From: Candidatus Lachnoclostridium avicola
GTDB taxonomy: Bacteria > Bacillota > Clostridia > Lachnospirales > Lachnospiraceae
DNA: 64,000 nt
Direction of reading: 5' to 3'
Assembly (NCBI GenBank): GCA_019114465.1
Contig: DXFM01000048.1
Span: forward strand, 41,475 to 105,474
A program made the position numbers and the translations under genes. This document shows, piece by piece, positions 1-8,454 of this stretch. The first letter of the stretch is position 1. The number at the start of each line of letters is the position of its first letter. A model generated the notes under the pieces. It saw only the letters and a list, made by a program, of their open reading frames with translations, searched no databases and had not been told where the DNA came from.

Positions 1-864
1 CGGGTGGTGGCGTTCCGGGATCCCTGGCTGGCGGAGAAAAAGCCGGAGTGGTGCCTGAAGCTGCCGGACGGCACCGTGTTTCGGGACCGTTCCGGCCTGG
101 CCTGGATCAATCCCTACCGGGAGGAGGTCTGGGATTATCTGGTGGAAATCGGGACTCAGGCGGCCGCCATGGGCTTTGACGAGGTTCAGTTTGACTATAT
201 CCGGTTCTGCACGGAAAAGGGGGTCAACGACGTGGTGTTCGACGAGGCGGACACGAGGGGCCGTTCCAAAACGGATGTGATCACGGAGTTTACGGCCTAC
301 GCCAGCCAGGAGCTGGCGCCCCGGGGAGTGTTTGTGTCGGCGGACGTGTTCGGCGCCATCATCGGCAGCGAGGTGGACGCCCAGTCTGTGGGGCAGATCT
401 ATGTGGACATGGCGAAAAACCTGGACTATATCTGTCCCATGATCTACCCGTCCCACTACGGGGACGGCAATTTCGGAATCGAACATCCGGATACGGAGCC
501 ATACCGCACGGTTCTGGCGGCCCTTCAGGGGTCTGCCAGGGAGCTGGCGGAGGCAGAGCAGGAAGGCGGGGATTTGGCGGTGGTCCGTCCCTGGCTCCAG
601 GATTTCACAGCTTCCTATCTGGATCACTATATTGAATACGGGCCGGAGGAAATTCAGGCCCAGATCCAGGCCACCTATGACGCGGGCTACGAGGAATGGC
701 TTCTGTGGTCTGCGGCCTGCAGCTACACCTGGGACGGGCTGGAGGCCGGGGCGACGGCGGCTGCCGGAGAGACGTCAGATGCGGGGGAGGTCCCTGAGAC
801 TGGAGAGACCCCGGCGGCCTATGATCCGGTGGTTCCGGAGATCCCTCAGATGGGGATGGATTAA
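1..864 (+). CDS. DUF4015-type putative glycoside hydrolase, 5' partial
   Basis: C-terminal part of a protein that begins before the window; the frame is open to base 1, so the GTG at base 4 is not necessarily its start. The sequence matches the family called DUF4015 (putative glycosyl hydrolase domain, TIM-barrel-like): FRDPWLAEKKPEW near the cut, then GLAWINPYREEVWDYL, GFDEVQFDYIRF, VSADVFG and a conserved YICPMIYPSHY segment. The acidic residues in DEVQFDYIRF and the Asp of SADVFG are the sort of residues expected in an active site, though activity is not proven for the family. The last 40 residues are an Ala/Glu/Pro/Thr-rich tail (repeated GETPE-like blocks) that resembles an exposed linker. 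The substrate is unknown; a cell-wall or extracellular polysaccharide is a guess. It is followed after 14 bp by the DUF1653 gene. Confidence 0.8.
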   Translation, partial: RVVAFRDPWLAEKKPEWCLKLPDGTVFRDRSGLAWINPYREEVWDYLVEIGTQAAAMGFDEVQFDYIRFCTEKGVNDVVFDEADTRGRSKTDVITEFTAYASQELAPRGVFVSADVFGAIIGSEVDAQSVGQIYVDMAKNLDYICPMIYPSHYGDGNFGIEHPDTEPYRTVLAALQGSARELAEAEQEGGDLAVVRPWLQDFTASYLDHYIEYGPEEIQAQIQATYDAGYEEWLLWSAACSYTWDGLEAGATAAAGETSDAGEVPETGETPAAYDPVVPEIPQMGMD

Positions 865-878
865 CGGAGGAGAAGACA

Positions 879-1523
879 TTGAGCGAATCGAGAAGAAAAC
901 CTATGCCGGGAGAATGTTACCGGCATTTTAAGAATAAACTCTACCAGGTGGTTGCCGTGGCAGAGCACACGAAGACGGGGGAGGAGCTGGTGGTTTACCA
1001 GGCTCTTTACGGGAGTTTCCGGGTCTTTGCCAGGCCCCTTGCCATGTTTTTAAGCCCGGTGGACCGGGAAAAATACCCGGACGCCGATCAGGAGTACCGG
1101 TTTGAGCTGGTGGACCGGGAAACCCTGGAGCGGGAGGACAGCGGCTGGGCCGGAGAGAAATCCCAGCGGGAGGCAGAAGAATCCCTCTGGGCCGGGGAGA
1201 AATCCCAGCGGGAGGCAGAAGAATCCCGCCGGGCCGGAGAGGAGCCCCGGCGGGCGGAGGATGACTGGTCCCGGGAGGAGGACGGCCGGAGAGATGACGG
1301 AGAAAGCTTTATTCTCCGCTTTTTTGATGAGGAAACCTATGAGGGAAAGTGGCGTCTGCTGGAGCGGGAGGGCGGACGGCTTTCCCAGAAGACGCTGGAG
1401 ATCATCTGCGGAGGCATGGAGATCCCGGGCGGCAGGGAGGAGAGCGCGGAGGAGCTGCTCTATGACTTAAAACGCTACCTGGAGACCCAGATGAAATTTG
1501 AGGGAAACCGGTTCAGGAGGTAA
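879..1523 (+). CDS. DUF1653 domain protein with 14-residue internal tandem repeat
   Basis: 214 aa starting at TTG, with AACGGAGGAG just upstream. Residues about 9-75 (PGECYRHFKNKLYQVVAVAEH through PDADQEYRFELV) form a DUF1653 domain, a short beta-rich module of unknown function. Residues about 88-125 hold two near-identical 14-residue units around GEKSQREAEES and a third degenerate one, encoded by a 42-bp tandem duplication at about 1146-1230. The rest is highly charged (Arg/Glu) and ends in a region resembling no family I know. The stop lies 3 bp before uvrC, so the two are probably co-transcribed. The DUF1653 assignment is solid; the function is unknown. Confidence 0.8.
   Translation: MSESRRKPMPGECYRHFKNKLYQVVAVAEHTKTGEELVVYQALYGSFRVFARPLAMFLSPVDREKYPDADQEYRFELVDRETLEREDSGWAGEKSQREAEESLWAGEKSQREAEESRRAGEEPRRAEDDWSREEDGRRDDGESFILRFFDEETYEGKWRLLEREGGRLSQKTLEIICGGMEIPGGREESAEELLYDLKRYLETQMKFEGNRFRR
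1146..1240 (+). repeat. 42-bp tandem repeat inside the DUF1653 gene
   Basis: Two copies of a 42-bp unit begin at about 1146 and 1188 and differ at few positions; a third, degraded copy begins at about 1230. The unit length is a multiple of three, so copy-number change would keep the frame. Confidence 0.8.
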
Positions 1524-1526
1524 TTC

Positions 1527-3383
1527 ATGTTCAACATAGAGGAGGAATTGAAAAAGCTTCCGGCCCAGCCGGGCGTTTATCTGATGCACGACGCCAAGGA
1601 TGAGATCATCTATGTGGGAAAGGCGGTCAGCCTGAAAAACCGGGTGCGCCAGTATTTTCAGAGCAGCCGGAACAAGACGGCAAAGATCGAGCAGATGGTG
1701 TCCAGGATCGCCCGGTTTGAATACATCATCACCGATTCAGAGCTGGAGGCTCTGGTGCTGGAATGCAATCTGATCAAGGAATACCGCCCCCGGTACAACA
1801 CCATGCTGAAGGATGACAAGACCTACCCCTACATCAAGGTGACTGTGGGAGAACCGTTCCCCAGGGTGCAGTTTTCCCGCCAGATGAAAAAGGACAAGAG
1901 CCGGTACTTCGGCCCCTACACCAGCGCCGGGGCGGTGAAGGATACCATCGAGCTGATCCACAAGCTGTACAAGATCCGCACCTGCAACCGTTCCCTGCCC
2001 AAGGACATCGGCAAAGAGCGGCCCTGCCTCAACTACCACATCAAACAGTGCGACGCCCCCTGCCAGGGCTATATCAGCCAGGAGGAATACCGGGAGCGGA
2101 TCGAACAGGTGGTGGAGTTTCTGAGCGGAAAATACGATAAGATTTTAAAACGGCTGGAGAAAAGCATGATGGAGGCCTCGGAGGCCATGGACTACGAGAA
2201 GGCCATTGAGTACCGGGATCTGTTAAACAGCGTGAAGCAGGTGGCCCAGAAGCAGAAGATCACCAGCGGTTCCACGGATGACCGGGACGTGATCGCCATG
2301 GCCAGAGATGAACAGGACGCGGTGGTTCAGGTCTTTTTCGTCCGGGAGGGAAAGCTGATCGGAAGAGAGCATTTTCACCTGCGGACGGCGGTGGAGGAGG
2401 ATGTGCCCCAGATTCTCACCTGTTTTGTCAAGCAGTTCTATTCCGGCACCCCCTTTGTGCCGAGGGAGCTGTGGGTGCAGGAACGGCTGGAGGATGAGGA
2501 CACCATCAGCCAGTGGCTCACGGCGAAGAAGGGACAGAAAGTGCGGGTGGTGGTGCCCCAGAAGGGACAGAAGGAGCGGCTGGTGGAGCTGGCCCAGAAA
2601 AATGCCGCCATGGTGCTGGAACAGGATAAGGAAAAGATCAAGCGGGAGGAGCTGCGCACCATTGGCGCCATGAACCAGATCGGGGACTGGCTGGGCTTAA
2701 ACTGGGTGCGCCGCATTGAGGCCTACGACATTTCCAACATCAGCGGCTTTGACTCCGTGGGTTCCATGGTGGTCTATGAGGACGGCCGCCCGAAGCGGAA
2801 CGACTACCGGAAATTCAAGATCAAATGGGTCAAAGGCGCCAACGACTACGCTTCCATGCGGGAGGTGCTGACCCGGAGGTTCTCCCACGGCCTGGAGGAG
2901 CATGAGCTGTTAAAGGAAAAGGGAGTGGGGGAGGAGTACGGCAGCTTTACCCGTTTCCCCGATCTGATCATGATGGACGGAGGAAGGGGACAGGTGAACG
3001 TGGCCCTGGAAGTGCTGGACGAGCTGGGTTTGGAGATACCGGTGTGCGGCATGGTGAAGGACGACAATCACCGCACCAGGGGGCTGTACTACCACAATGA
3101 GGAGATTCCCATTGACCGCCACTCCGAGGGCTTTAAGCTGATCACCAGGATCCAGGATGAGGCCCACCGCTTTGCCATTGAGTACCATCGGAGCCTGCGC
3201 AGCAAGGGCCAGGTCCGTTCCGTGCTGGATGACATTGAGGGCATCGGGGAGACCAGGCGGAAGGCTCTGATGCGTTATTTTAAATCCATCGAGGCGGTAA
3301 AAGACGCGGATGTGGAGGAGCTGAGCCAGGTTCCGGGCATGAATCGAAGGGCTGCTCAGAGCGTTTACAATTTCTTCCACTGA
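1527..3383 (+). CDS. uvrC: UvrABC excinuclease subunit C
   Basis: 618 aa, the normal UvrC length. UvrC makes both incisions around UvrAB-bound DNA damage in nucleotide excision repair. The GIY-YIG nuclease domain is at about residues 11-90 ([10 protein letters not shown]...[18 protein letters not shown]), the UVR helical motif that contacts UvrB at about 200-240 ([15 protein letters not shown]), the RNase H-like second nuclease domain at about 385-540 ([32 protein letters not shown]), and tandem helix-hairpin-helix motifs at the C-terminus ([28 protein letters not shown]). The ATG follows AGGAGGTAATTC. In related Firmicutes uvrC commonly precedes hprK, as here. Confidence 0.98.
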   Translation: MFNIEEELKKLPAQPGVYLMHDAKDEIIYVGKAVSLKNRVRQYFQSSRNKTAKIEQMVSRIARFEYIITDSELEALVLECNLIKEYRPRYNTMLKDDKTYPYIKVTVGEPFPRVQFSRQMKKDKSRYFGPYTSAGAVKDTIELIHKLYKIRTCNRSLPKDIGKERPCLNYHIKQCDAPCQGYISQEEYRERIEQVVEFLSGKYDKILKRLEKSMMEASEAMDYEKAIEYRDLLNSVKQVAQKQKITSGSTDDRDVIAMARDEQDAVVQVFFVREGKLIGREHFHLRTAVEEDVPQILTCFVKQFYSGTPFVPRELWVQERLEDEDTISQWLTAKKGQKVRVVVPQKGQKERLVELAQKNAAMVLEQDKEKIKREELRTIGAMNQIGDWLGLNWVRRIEAYDISNISGFDSVGSMVVYEDGRPKRNDYRKFKIKWVKGANDYASMREVLTRRFSHGLEEHELLKEKGVGEEYGSFTRFPDLIMMDGGRGQVNVALEVLDELGLEIPVCGMVKDDNHRTRGLYYHNEEIPIDRHSEGFKLITRIQDEAHRFAIEYHRSLRSKGQVRSVLDDIEGIGETRRKALMRYFKSIEAVKDADVEELSQVPGMNRRAAQSVYNFFH

Positions 3384-3460
3384 AAGGTTTCCGTAATGAC
3401 AAGAGGCGGAATTTATGGTAGGATAGGACAAAAGAAGGATGGAAAGAAGGAGGGTGCATT

Positions 3461-4387
3461 ATGCACGGAGTTGAAATTACGGAGCTGATCAAAAAGTTTC
3501 AGTTAAAGAATATGACGCCGGATATTGACGCGGAAAAAATCGTGCTGACTCATCCGGAGGTAAACCGCCCGGCGCTGCAGCTGGCCGGATTTTTTGACCA
3601 CTTTGACAATGAGAGAGTGCAGATTATCGGAAATGTGGAACAGGCGTACATTTCCGCCATGGAGCACGATGTGAAGATCAAGCGGTATGAGCAGCTGGTG
3701 TCCAGCAAGATCCCCTGCATGGTGTTCAGCCGGGGCATTGCGCCGGACGAGGACATGATCACCGTGTGCAACTACTACGGCGTGCCCTGCCTGGTTTCGG
3801 AGAAATCCACCTCCGATCTCATGGCTGAGGTGATCCGGTGGCTGAATGTGAAGCTGGCGCCGATGATCAGCATCCACGGAGTGCTGGTGGACGTGTTCGG
3901 CGAGGGCGTGCTGATCATGGGTGAGAGCGGCATTGGAAAGAGCGAGGCGGCCCTGGAGCTGATCAAGAGAGGACACCGCCTGGTGACCGACGACGTGGTG
4001 GAGATCCGCAAGGTCAGCGACGACACCCTGGTGGGAAGCGCCCCCGACATCACGAAGCACCTGATTGAGCTGCGGGGCGTGGGCATCATCGACGTGAAGG
4101 CTCTGTTCGGCGTGGAGAGCGTAAAGGACAGCCAGCAGATCAATATGGTGATCAAGCTGGAGGAATGGGACAAGGATAAAGAGTACGACCGTCTGGGCCT
4201 GGAGGATCAGTACACGGAATTTCTGGGCAACAAAGTGGTCTGCCACTCCATCCCCATCCGTCCCGGCCGTAACCTGGCGATTATCACGGAGACGGCTGCG
4301 GTCAACTACCGGCAGAAGAAGATGGGATATAATGCGGCTCAGGAGCTGTACCGCAGGGTACAGGCCAACTTTGCCCACACAGACTGA
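3461..4387 (+). CDS. hprK: HPr kinase/phosphorylase
   Basis: 308 aa. This bifunctional enzyme phosphorylates Ser46 of HPr and Crh when glycolytic intermediates are abundant and removes the phosphate when they are not, which sets CcpA-dependent catabolite repression. The Walker A motif GESGIGKSEAALEL is at about residues 153-166, followed by DDVVEI and the family signature LIELRGVGIIDV. The N-terminal domain has the usual RPALQLAGFFDHF segment. The start has a strong site (AAGAAGGAGGGTGCATT). A Crh-like substrate is encoded 2.8 kb downstream in the same gene run, and a cre-like site lies in front of the PTS operon at 52.1 kb. Confidence 0.98.
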   Translation: MHGVEITELIKKFQLKNMTPDIDAEKIVLTHPEVNRPALQLAGFFDHFDNERVQIIGNVEQAYISAMEHDVKIKRYEQLVSSKIPCMVFSRGIAPDEDMITVCNYYGVPCLVSEKSTSDLMAEVIRWLNVKLAPMISIHGVLVDVFGEGVLIMGESGIGKSEAALELIKRGHRLVTDDVVEIRKVSDDTLVGSAPDITKHLIELRGVGIIDVKALFGVESVKDSQQINMVIKLEEWDKDKEYDRLGLEDQYTEFLGNKVVCHSIPIRPGRNLAIITETAAVNYRQKKMGYNAAQELYRRVQANFAHTD

Positions 4388-4407
4388 TCTGGAATCGGAG
4401 GAAAGCT

Positions 4408-5343
4408 ATGAAAAGTTTGCTGGAAGAACTGATCCAGGCGGCCGGTGAGGACCGGGTCAGGACCATGGAACCCATGGGCCCTCACGTGACATTCCGGGCC
4501 GGCGGAAAGGCAGATTATTTTGTGTCCCCTTCCGGAGAACAGGAGCTGGCCGGTGTGATCCGGGCCTGCTGCAGTCAGAAGACGCCCTTTTACATCCTGG
4601 GCAACGGGAGCAATCTGCTGGTGGGCGACAAAGGATACCGGGGAGTGATCATCCACATGGGAGAGGACTGGAACTTCTGCCGGTTTCAGGGCACCCGGGT
4701 CCGGGCAGGAGCGGGGATTCTGCTGTCCCGCCTGTCAAAGGAAGCCTGCCGTCTGGGCCTGTCCGGCCTGGAAGCGGCGGGGGGAATCCCGGGAACTCTG
4801 GGAGGGGCCCTGGTGATGAACGCGGGGGCCTATGGATTTGAGATGAAGGACGTGGTCCGTTCGGCCAGAGTGATGACGGAAGATGGAGAGATCCTGGAGC
4901 TGACGGCAGAGGAGCTGGGGTTCGGCTACCGCAGAAGCGTTATTCCGGAGCGGAAACTCATCGCCCTGGAGGCGGAGCTGGAGCTGACGGAAGGACAGGA
5001 GGAGGAAATCCGTGCCAGGATGGAAGAGCTGGCCGCCCTGCGCAGGGAAAAACAGCCTCTGGAGTATCCCAGCGCCGGCAGCACCTTCAAACGCCCGGAA
5101 GGATATTTTGCCGGAAAACTGATCCAGGACGCCGGGCTGAAAGGATACCGGGTGGGAGGCGCCCAGGTATCGGAAAAGCACAGCGGGTTTGTGATCAACC
5201 GGGGAGGGGCCACGGCCGGAGAGATTATGAGACTGTGCAGAGATGTGCAGCGGATCGTCAGGGAGCAGACCGGCGTTACCCTGGAAATGGAAGTGAAGAC
5301 CCTGGGAGAGTTTGAGGAGCCGGAGGAAGGAAAGCAGCCATGA
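4408..5343 (+). CDS. murB: UDP-N-acetylenolpyruvoylglucosamine reductase
   Basis: 311 aa FAD enzyme of peptidoglycan precursor synthesis: reduces UDP-GlcNAc-enolpyruvate to UDP-MurNAc with NADPH. The FAD-binding domain shows ILGNGSNLLVGDKGYRG and GLEAAGGIPGTLGGALVMN; the C-terminal domain shows the catalytic segment YPSAGSTFKRPEG, AGKLIQDAGLKGYRVGGAQV and a final glutamate-containing stretch. The ATG follows GGAGGAAAGCT. The stop codon overlaps the rapZ start (ATGA), so translation of the two is probably coupled. MurB here neighbours regulators of cell-wall sugar flux (rapZ) and carbon control (hprK, crh-like). Confidence 0.98.
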   Translation: MKSLLEELIQAAGEDRVRTMEPMGPHVTFRAGGKADYFVSPSGEQELAGVIRACCSQKTPFYILGNGSNLLVGDKGYRGVIIHMGEDWNFCRFQGTRVRAGAGILLSRLSKEACRLGLSGLEAAGGIPGTLGGALVMNAGAYGFEMKDVVRSARVMTEDGEILELTAEELGFGYRRSVIPERKLIALEAELELTEGQEEEIRARMEELAALRREKQPLEYPSAGSTFKRPEGYFAGKLIQDAGLKGYRVGGAQVSEKHSGFVINRGGATAGEIMRLCRDVQRIVREQTGVTLEMEVKTLGEFEEPEEGKQP

Positions 5344-6215
5344 AGCTGGTGATTGTGACTGGAATGTCGGGGGCGGGAAAGACCGTTGCCTTAAAGATGC
5401 TGGAGGATCTGGGATTTTACTGTGTGGACAATATGCCGGTCCAGCTCATGGAAAAGTTCGTGGATCTTCTCCGGGAGAACCCGGGGGAACCGGAAAATGT
5501 GGCCATGGGAGTGGATAGCCGCAGCGGGGATGAGCTTCCTCAGCTTCAGGAGGTCCTGGACCGGTGGAAGATGAGAAAAATTCCCTGCCAGATCCTGTTT
5601 CTGGACGCGTCGGATGAGGTGCTTATCAAGCGCTACAAGGAGACCAGACGGAACCACCCCCTGGCGGGAAACGGCCGCCTGGACCGGGGAATCGCCAGGG
5701 AGCGGGAGAAGATCGCCTTTTTAAAGCGCCAGGCCGATTACATCCTGGACACCAGCAGTCTGCTCACCAGAGAGCTTCGGGAGGAGCTGGCCAGAATTTT
5801 TTCCGGCGGGCAGCCCTATGAAAATCTCTTCGTCACCGTACTTTCCTTCGGGTTTAAGTACGGAATTCCGGTGGACGCAGATCTGGTGTTCGACGTCCGC
5901 TTTCTGCCCAATCCCTATTATGTGGAAGAGTTAAAGTACAGGACCGGGGAAGAAAAACAGGTGCAGGAATATGTGATGCAGGGCGGGACCTGTGAAATAT
6001 TCCTGGAAAAACTGTTTGACCTGATGGAATTTCTCATTCCCAACTACATAAAAGAGGGGAAAAACCAGCTGGTGATCGCTGTGGGCTGCACCGGCGGAAA
6101 ACACCGCTCCGTCACGGTGGCGGGAGCGCTCTATGAGAAGCTGAAGGAGAAAAAAGAGCTGGGAGTGAAGCTGGAACACCGGGATATTGATAAGGATAAC
6201 AAGCGGATGAGCTGA
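5340..6215 (+). CDS. rapZ: RapZ/YvcJ family nucleotide-binding protein
   Basis: 291 aa. The family consists of P-loop ATP/GTPases; in Escherichia coli RapZ is an adaptor that hands the small RNA GlmZ to RNase E, and in Bacillus YvcJ affects competence, so the exact role in this organism is open. Walker A is GMSGAGKTVALKML near the N-terminus, followed by FYCVDNMPVQL; the C-terminal domain has GFKYGIP, DLVFDVRFLPNPYY and the conserved VGCTGGKHRSV. The gene overlaps murB by 4 bp and is 8 bp from whiA. The glmR/yvcK gene that sits between yvcJ and whiA in Bacillus is absent from this run. Confidence 0.96.
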   Translation: MKLVIVTGMSGAGKTVALKMLEDLGFYCVDNMPVQLMEKFVDLLRENPGEPENVAMGVDSRSGDELPQLQEVLDRWKMRKIPCQILFLDASDEVLIKRYKETRRNHPLAGNGRLDRGIAREREKIAFLKRQADYILDTSSLLTRELREELARIFSGGQPYENLFVTVLSFGFKYGIPVDADLVFDVRFLPNPYYVEELKYRTGEEKQVQEYVMQGGTCEIFLEKLFDLMEFLIPNYIKEGKNQLVIAVGCTGGKHRSVTVAGALYEKLKEKKELGVKLEHRDIDKDNKRMS

Positions 6216-6223
6216 GGTGCGGG

Positions 6224-7198
6224 ATGTCATTTTCTTCCAGAGTGAAAGAGGAACTGTCCCGGCAGATCAGTCCGGCCAGGCACTGCCGGATCGCGGAGAT
6301 CGCGGCGATATTAAGCCTCTGCGGCCGGATCCAGATTTCTGCAGAGGACCGCTACTGCATCAGGATCCATACGGAAAATGTGGCAGTTGCAAGAAAGTAC
6401 TTTACATTATTGAAAAAAACATTTAATATAGTTACGGATGTGACGATACGTCGTAATGTGCATCTGCGGAAGAATCACGTCTACACCGTGACCGTGGGAA
6501 ATCACGAGGACGCGCTGCGGGTTCTTCAGGCTACGAAGCTCATCGGGCCGGACGGCGAGATCGGGGAAAATCTTTCCGTGATCCGGAATGTGGTCACCCA
6601 GCAGGCGTGCTGCAGGCGTGCGTTTATCCGCGGTGCGTTTTTGGCGGCCGGTTCCATCAGCGATCCGGAAAAGTTTTATCATTTTGAGATTGTCTGTGCT
6701 GCGGAGGCAAAGGCGGAGCAGCTGAGAGAGATCATGAGCACGTTTCAGCTGGACGCCAAGATCGTAAAGCGCAAGAAATATTATGTGGTGTATATCAAGG
6801 AAGGCAGTCAGATCGTAGATGTTCTGAATGTGATGGAGGCTCCCGTTTCCCTCATGGAGCTGGAAAACATCCGGATTCTGAAAGAGATGAGAAACAGTGT
6901 GAACCGCCAGGTCAACTGTGAGACCGCCAATATTAACAAGACGGTAGCTGCTTCCGTAAAGCAGATAAGGGATATTGAATATATCCGTGATACAATTGGC
7001 TTTGAGAGTCTTCCTGAGAATCTGGAACAGGTAGCCCAGGCAAGGCTGTTGAAGCCGGATGCAACACTAAAGGAGCTTGGGGAAGCTCTTGAACCGCCTG
7101 TGGGAAAGTCCGGTGTCAATCACAGACTTCGCCGTCTCAGCGAACTCGCGGAAAAGCTGAGGGAACAGGCACCGGAAACGGATGTTTCCAAGGAATGA
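6224..7198 (+). CDS. whiA: DNA-binding protein WhiA
   Basis: 324 aa. WhiA has an N-terminal domain related to LAGLIDADG homing endonucleases (about residues 15-215, without nuclease activity in the family) and a C-terminal helix-turn-helix (about 235-315: LKELGEALEPPVGKSGVNHR LRRL region). In Streptomyces it activates sporulation and division genes; in Bacillus it affects division and chromosome segregation. Start ATG follows GAGGTGCGGG. The stop overlaps the first ATG of the next reading frame, but the Crh-like gene probably begins at its second ATG, 12 nt after this stop. Confidence 0.97.
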   Translation: MSFSSRVKEELSRQISPARHCRIAEIAAILSLCGRIQISAEDRYCIRIHTENVAVARKYFTLLKKTFNIVTDVTIRRNVHLRKNHVYTVTVGNHEDALRVLQATKLIGPDGEIGENLSVIRNVVTQQACCRRAFIRGAFLAAGSISDPEKFYHFEIVCAAEAKAEQLREIMSTFQLDAKIVKRKKYYVVYIKEGSQIVDVLNVMEAPVSLMELENIRILKEMRNSVNRQVNCETANINKTVAASVKQIRDIEYIRDTIGFESLPENLEQVAQARLLKPDATLKELGEALEPPVGKSGVNHRLRRLSELAEKLREQAPETDVSKE

Positions 7199-7209
7199 GG
7201 AGGATTATT

Positions 7210-7464
7210 ATGACAAGAAAGACAATCAGGATTGAACTCGCGTCAGGACTTGAAGCAAGACCGGTGGCAATGCTGGTGCAGATCGCCAGCCAGTTTGAAA
7301 GCAGCATCTACGTGGAGAACGGAGGAGCCCGCTTTAACGCCAAGAGCATTATGGGAATGATGACTTTGGGACTGGCCAGCGGTGAGGAGATCACTGTTAG
7401 CGCCGACGGAAAGGACGAGGAAGCGGCGATTTGCGAGATCGAGAAGTATCTGAGCACAAAATAA
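7210..7464 (+). CDS. Crh-like HPr paralogue lacking the PTS histidine
   Basis: 84 aa from the ATG at 7210; the ORF-track start at 7195 lies in front of the site GAGGAGG (7198-7204), which fits the second ATG with a 5-6 nt spacer. HPr-fold protein. Where HPr has the active-site His15 (GLHARP), this protein has GLEARP, so it cannot accept phosphate from enzyme I at that position. The regulatory serine is kept (NAKSIMGMMTLG). That is the pattern of Bacillus Crh, which has Gln at position 15 and serves only as an HprK substrate and CcpA corepressor. Position after whiA is also the Crh position in Bacillus. Gene symbol withheld because the residue is Glu, not Gln; a Glu could mimic a permanently phosphorylated histidine, but that is speculation. 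Confidence 0.88.
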   Translation: MTRKTIRIELASGLEARPVAMLVQIASQFESSIYVENGGARFNAKSIMGMMTLGLASGEEITVSADGKDEEAAICEIEKYLSTK

Positions 7465-7516
7465 ACGGAAGGTTCTGGCCCGGCCAGATTGGAAAAGAAA
7501 AGGTTGAAAACATTTC

Positions 7517-7544
7517 GGAGACAGCACAGGCTGTCTCCTTTTTA
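7517..7544 (+). terminator. Rho-independent terminator after the Crh-like gene
   Basis: 8-bp perfect stem GGAGACAG/CTGTCTCC with a 6-nt loop followed by TTTTT. It ends the uvrC-to-crh-like gene run. Confidence 0.9.
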
Positions 7545-7569
7545 AATTCTGCTGACATTTCTTATGATT

Positions 7570-8268
7570 TTACATTTCCTGGCACTTCAGCTGATAGCCG
7601 ATTCCGCGGATGGTTTTTAAATATTTCGGATGGTTGGGATCTTCCTCTATCTTCATGCGAAGACGGCGGATGTGGACCATGATGGTGTTGTCGTCCACCA
7701 TGCTGTCATTCCAGACATTGGTATAAATCTGCTCTTTTGTCAGAATCCGGTTGACGTTGTGCATGAAATATTTCATGAGAAGGGCTTCCTTGCTGGAAAG
7801 GGGGATCTCCTTCCCGTTTTTGTACAGCTTCATCTCGTCACAGACATACCGGAATTCCCCGGCTTTCAGAACCGTATGCCCACTGGGAGCGGACAGAGAG
7901 ATCCGTCTCAGACAGGCTTTTACCTTTGCGCACAGAACCATGGTGCTGAAGGGTTTGGTAATGTAGTCATCGGCACCGATTCCCAGGGCCAGTACCTTGT
8001 CCGTCTCCGCCTGGCGGCCGCTGAGAACGAAGACCGGGGTCAGAATCCCGTGGGTGCGCAGGTAATTAATCACCTGAAAACCGTCCATCTCCTCCATGAT
8101 CAGGTCCAGGATGATCAGAGAATAGGAGCGCTGTTCTGCCAGATGCACCGCTTCGATGCCTCCAGGGGCTTCCTCTGTGGAAAATTCTTCCGCTCTCAGA
8201 ACCCGGCAGATGATCCGACGGATGGCTGGATCGTCATCGACTACCAGTATATGCTGCTGTTCTGCCAT
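7570..8268 (-). CDS. OmpR/PhoB-family response regulator
   Basis: 232 aa. The N-terminal receiver domain has the acidic pocket VVDDDP, the phospho-acceptor Asp in IILDLIMEEMDG, a Ser/Thr switch region (FVLSGR) and the lysine in ITKPF. The C-terminal winged-helix DNA-binding domain (about residues 130-228) ends in the typical VHIRRLRMKIEEDP...TIRGIGYQL. The start is preceded on the minus strand by AAGGAGCTCGATT. No kinase gene is adjacent on its strand; the hybrid kinase 3.7 kb away, across the Tct genes, is a possible partner. It is divergent from the Tct genes, so it may control them; this is inferred from position only. Confidence 0.93.
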   Translation of the reverse strand: MAEQQHILVVDDDPAIRRIICRVLRAEEFSTEEAPGGIEAVHLAEQRSYSLIILDLIMEEMDGFQVINYLRTHGILTPVFVLSGRQAETDKVLALGIGADDYITKPFSTMVLCAKVKACLRRISLSAPSGHTVLKAGEFRYVCDEMKLYKNGKEIPLSSKEALLMKYFMHNVNRILTKEQIYTNVWNDSMVDDNTIMVHIRRLRMKIEEDPNHPKYLKTIRGIGYQLKCQEM

Positions 8269-8454
8269 AATCGAGCTCCTTTCAGTAAACGTCTTGTTCC
8301 ATTAGTATAACATGAACGCAGGGGAAAATCAGTAACGCAGGTTTACCTTACAAAAATTTAAGGAAACATAGATACCCAGTTAAGATGCACATAGTAAAAT
8401 CGTATTTAACAGAAAAATTGTGCAAAAAGCACAAAAAGAAAGAGAGGGAATGAG

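Noticed and set aside
3503-4378. 291-aa minus-strand ORF opposite hprK
   Set aside because: His/Leu-rich shadow of hprK with no ribosome binding site or family similarity.
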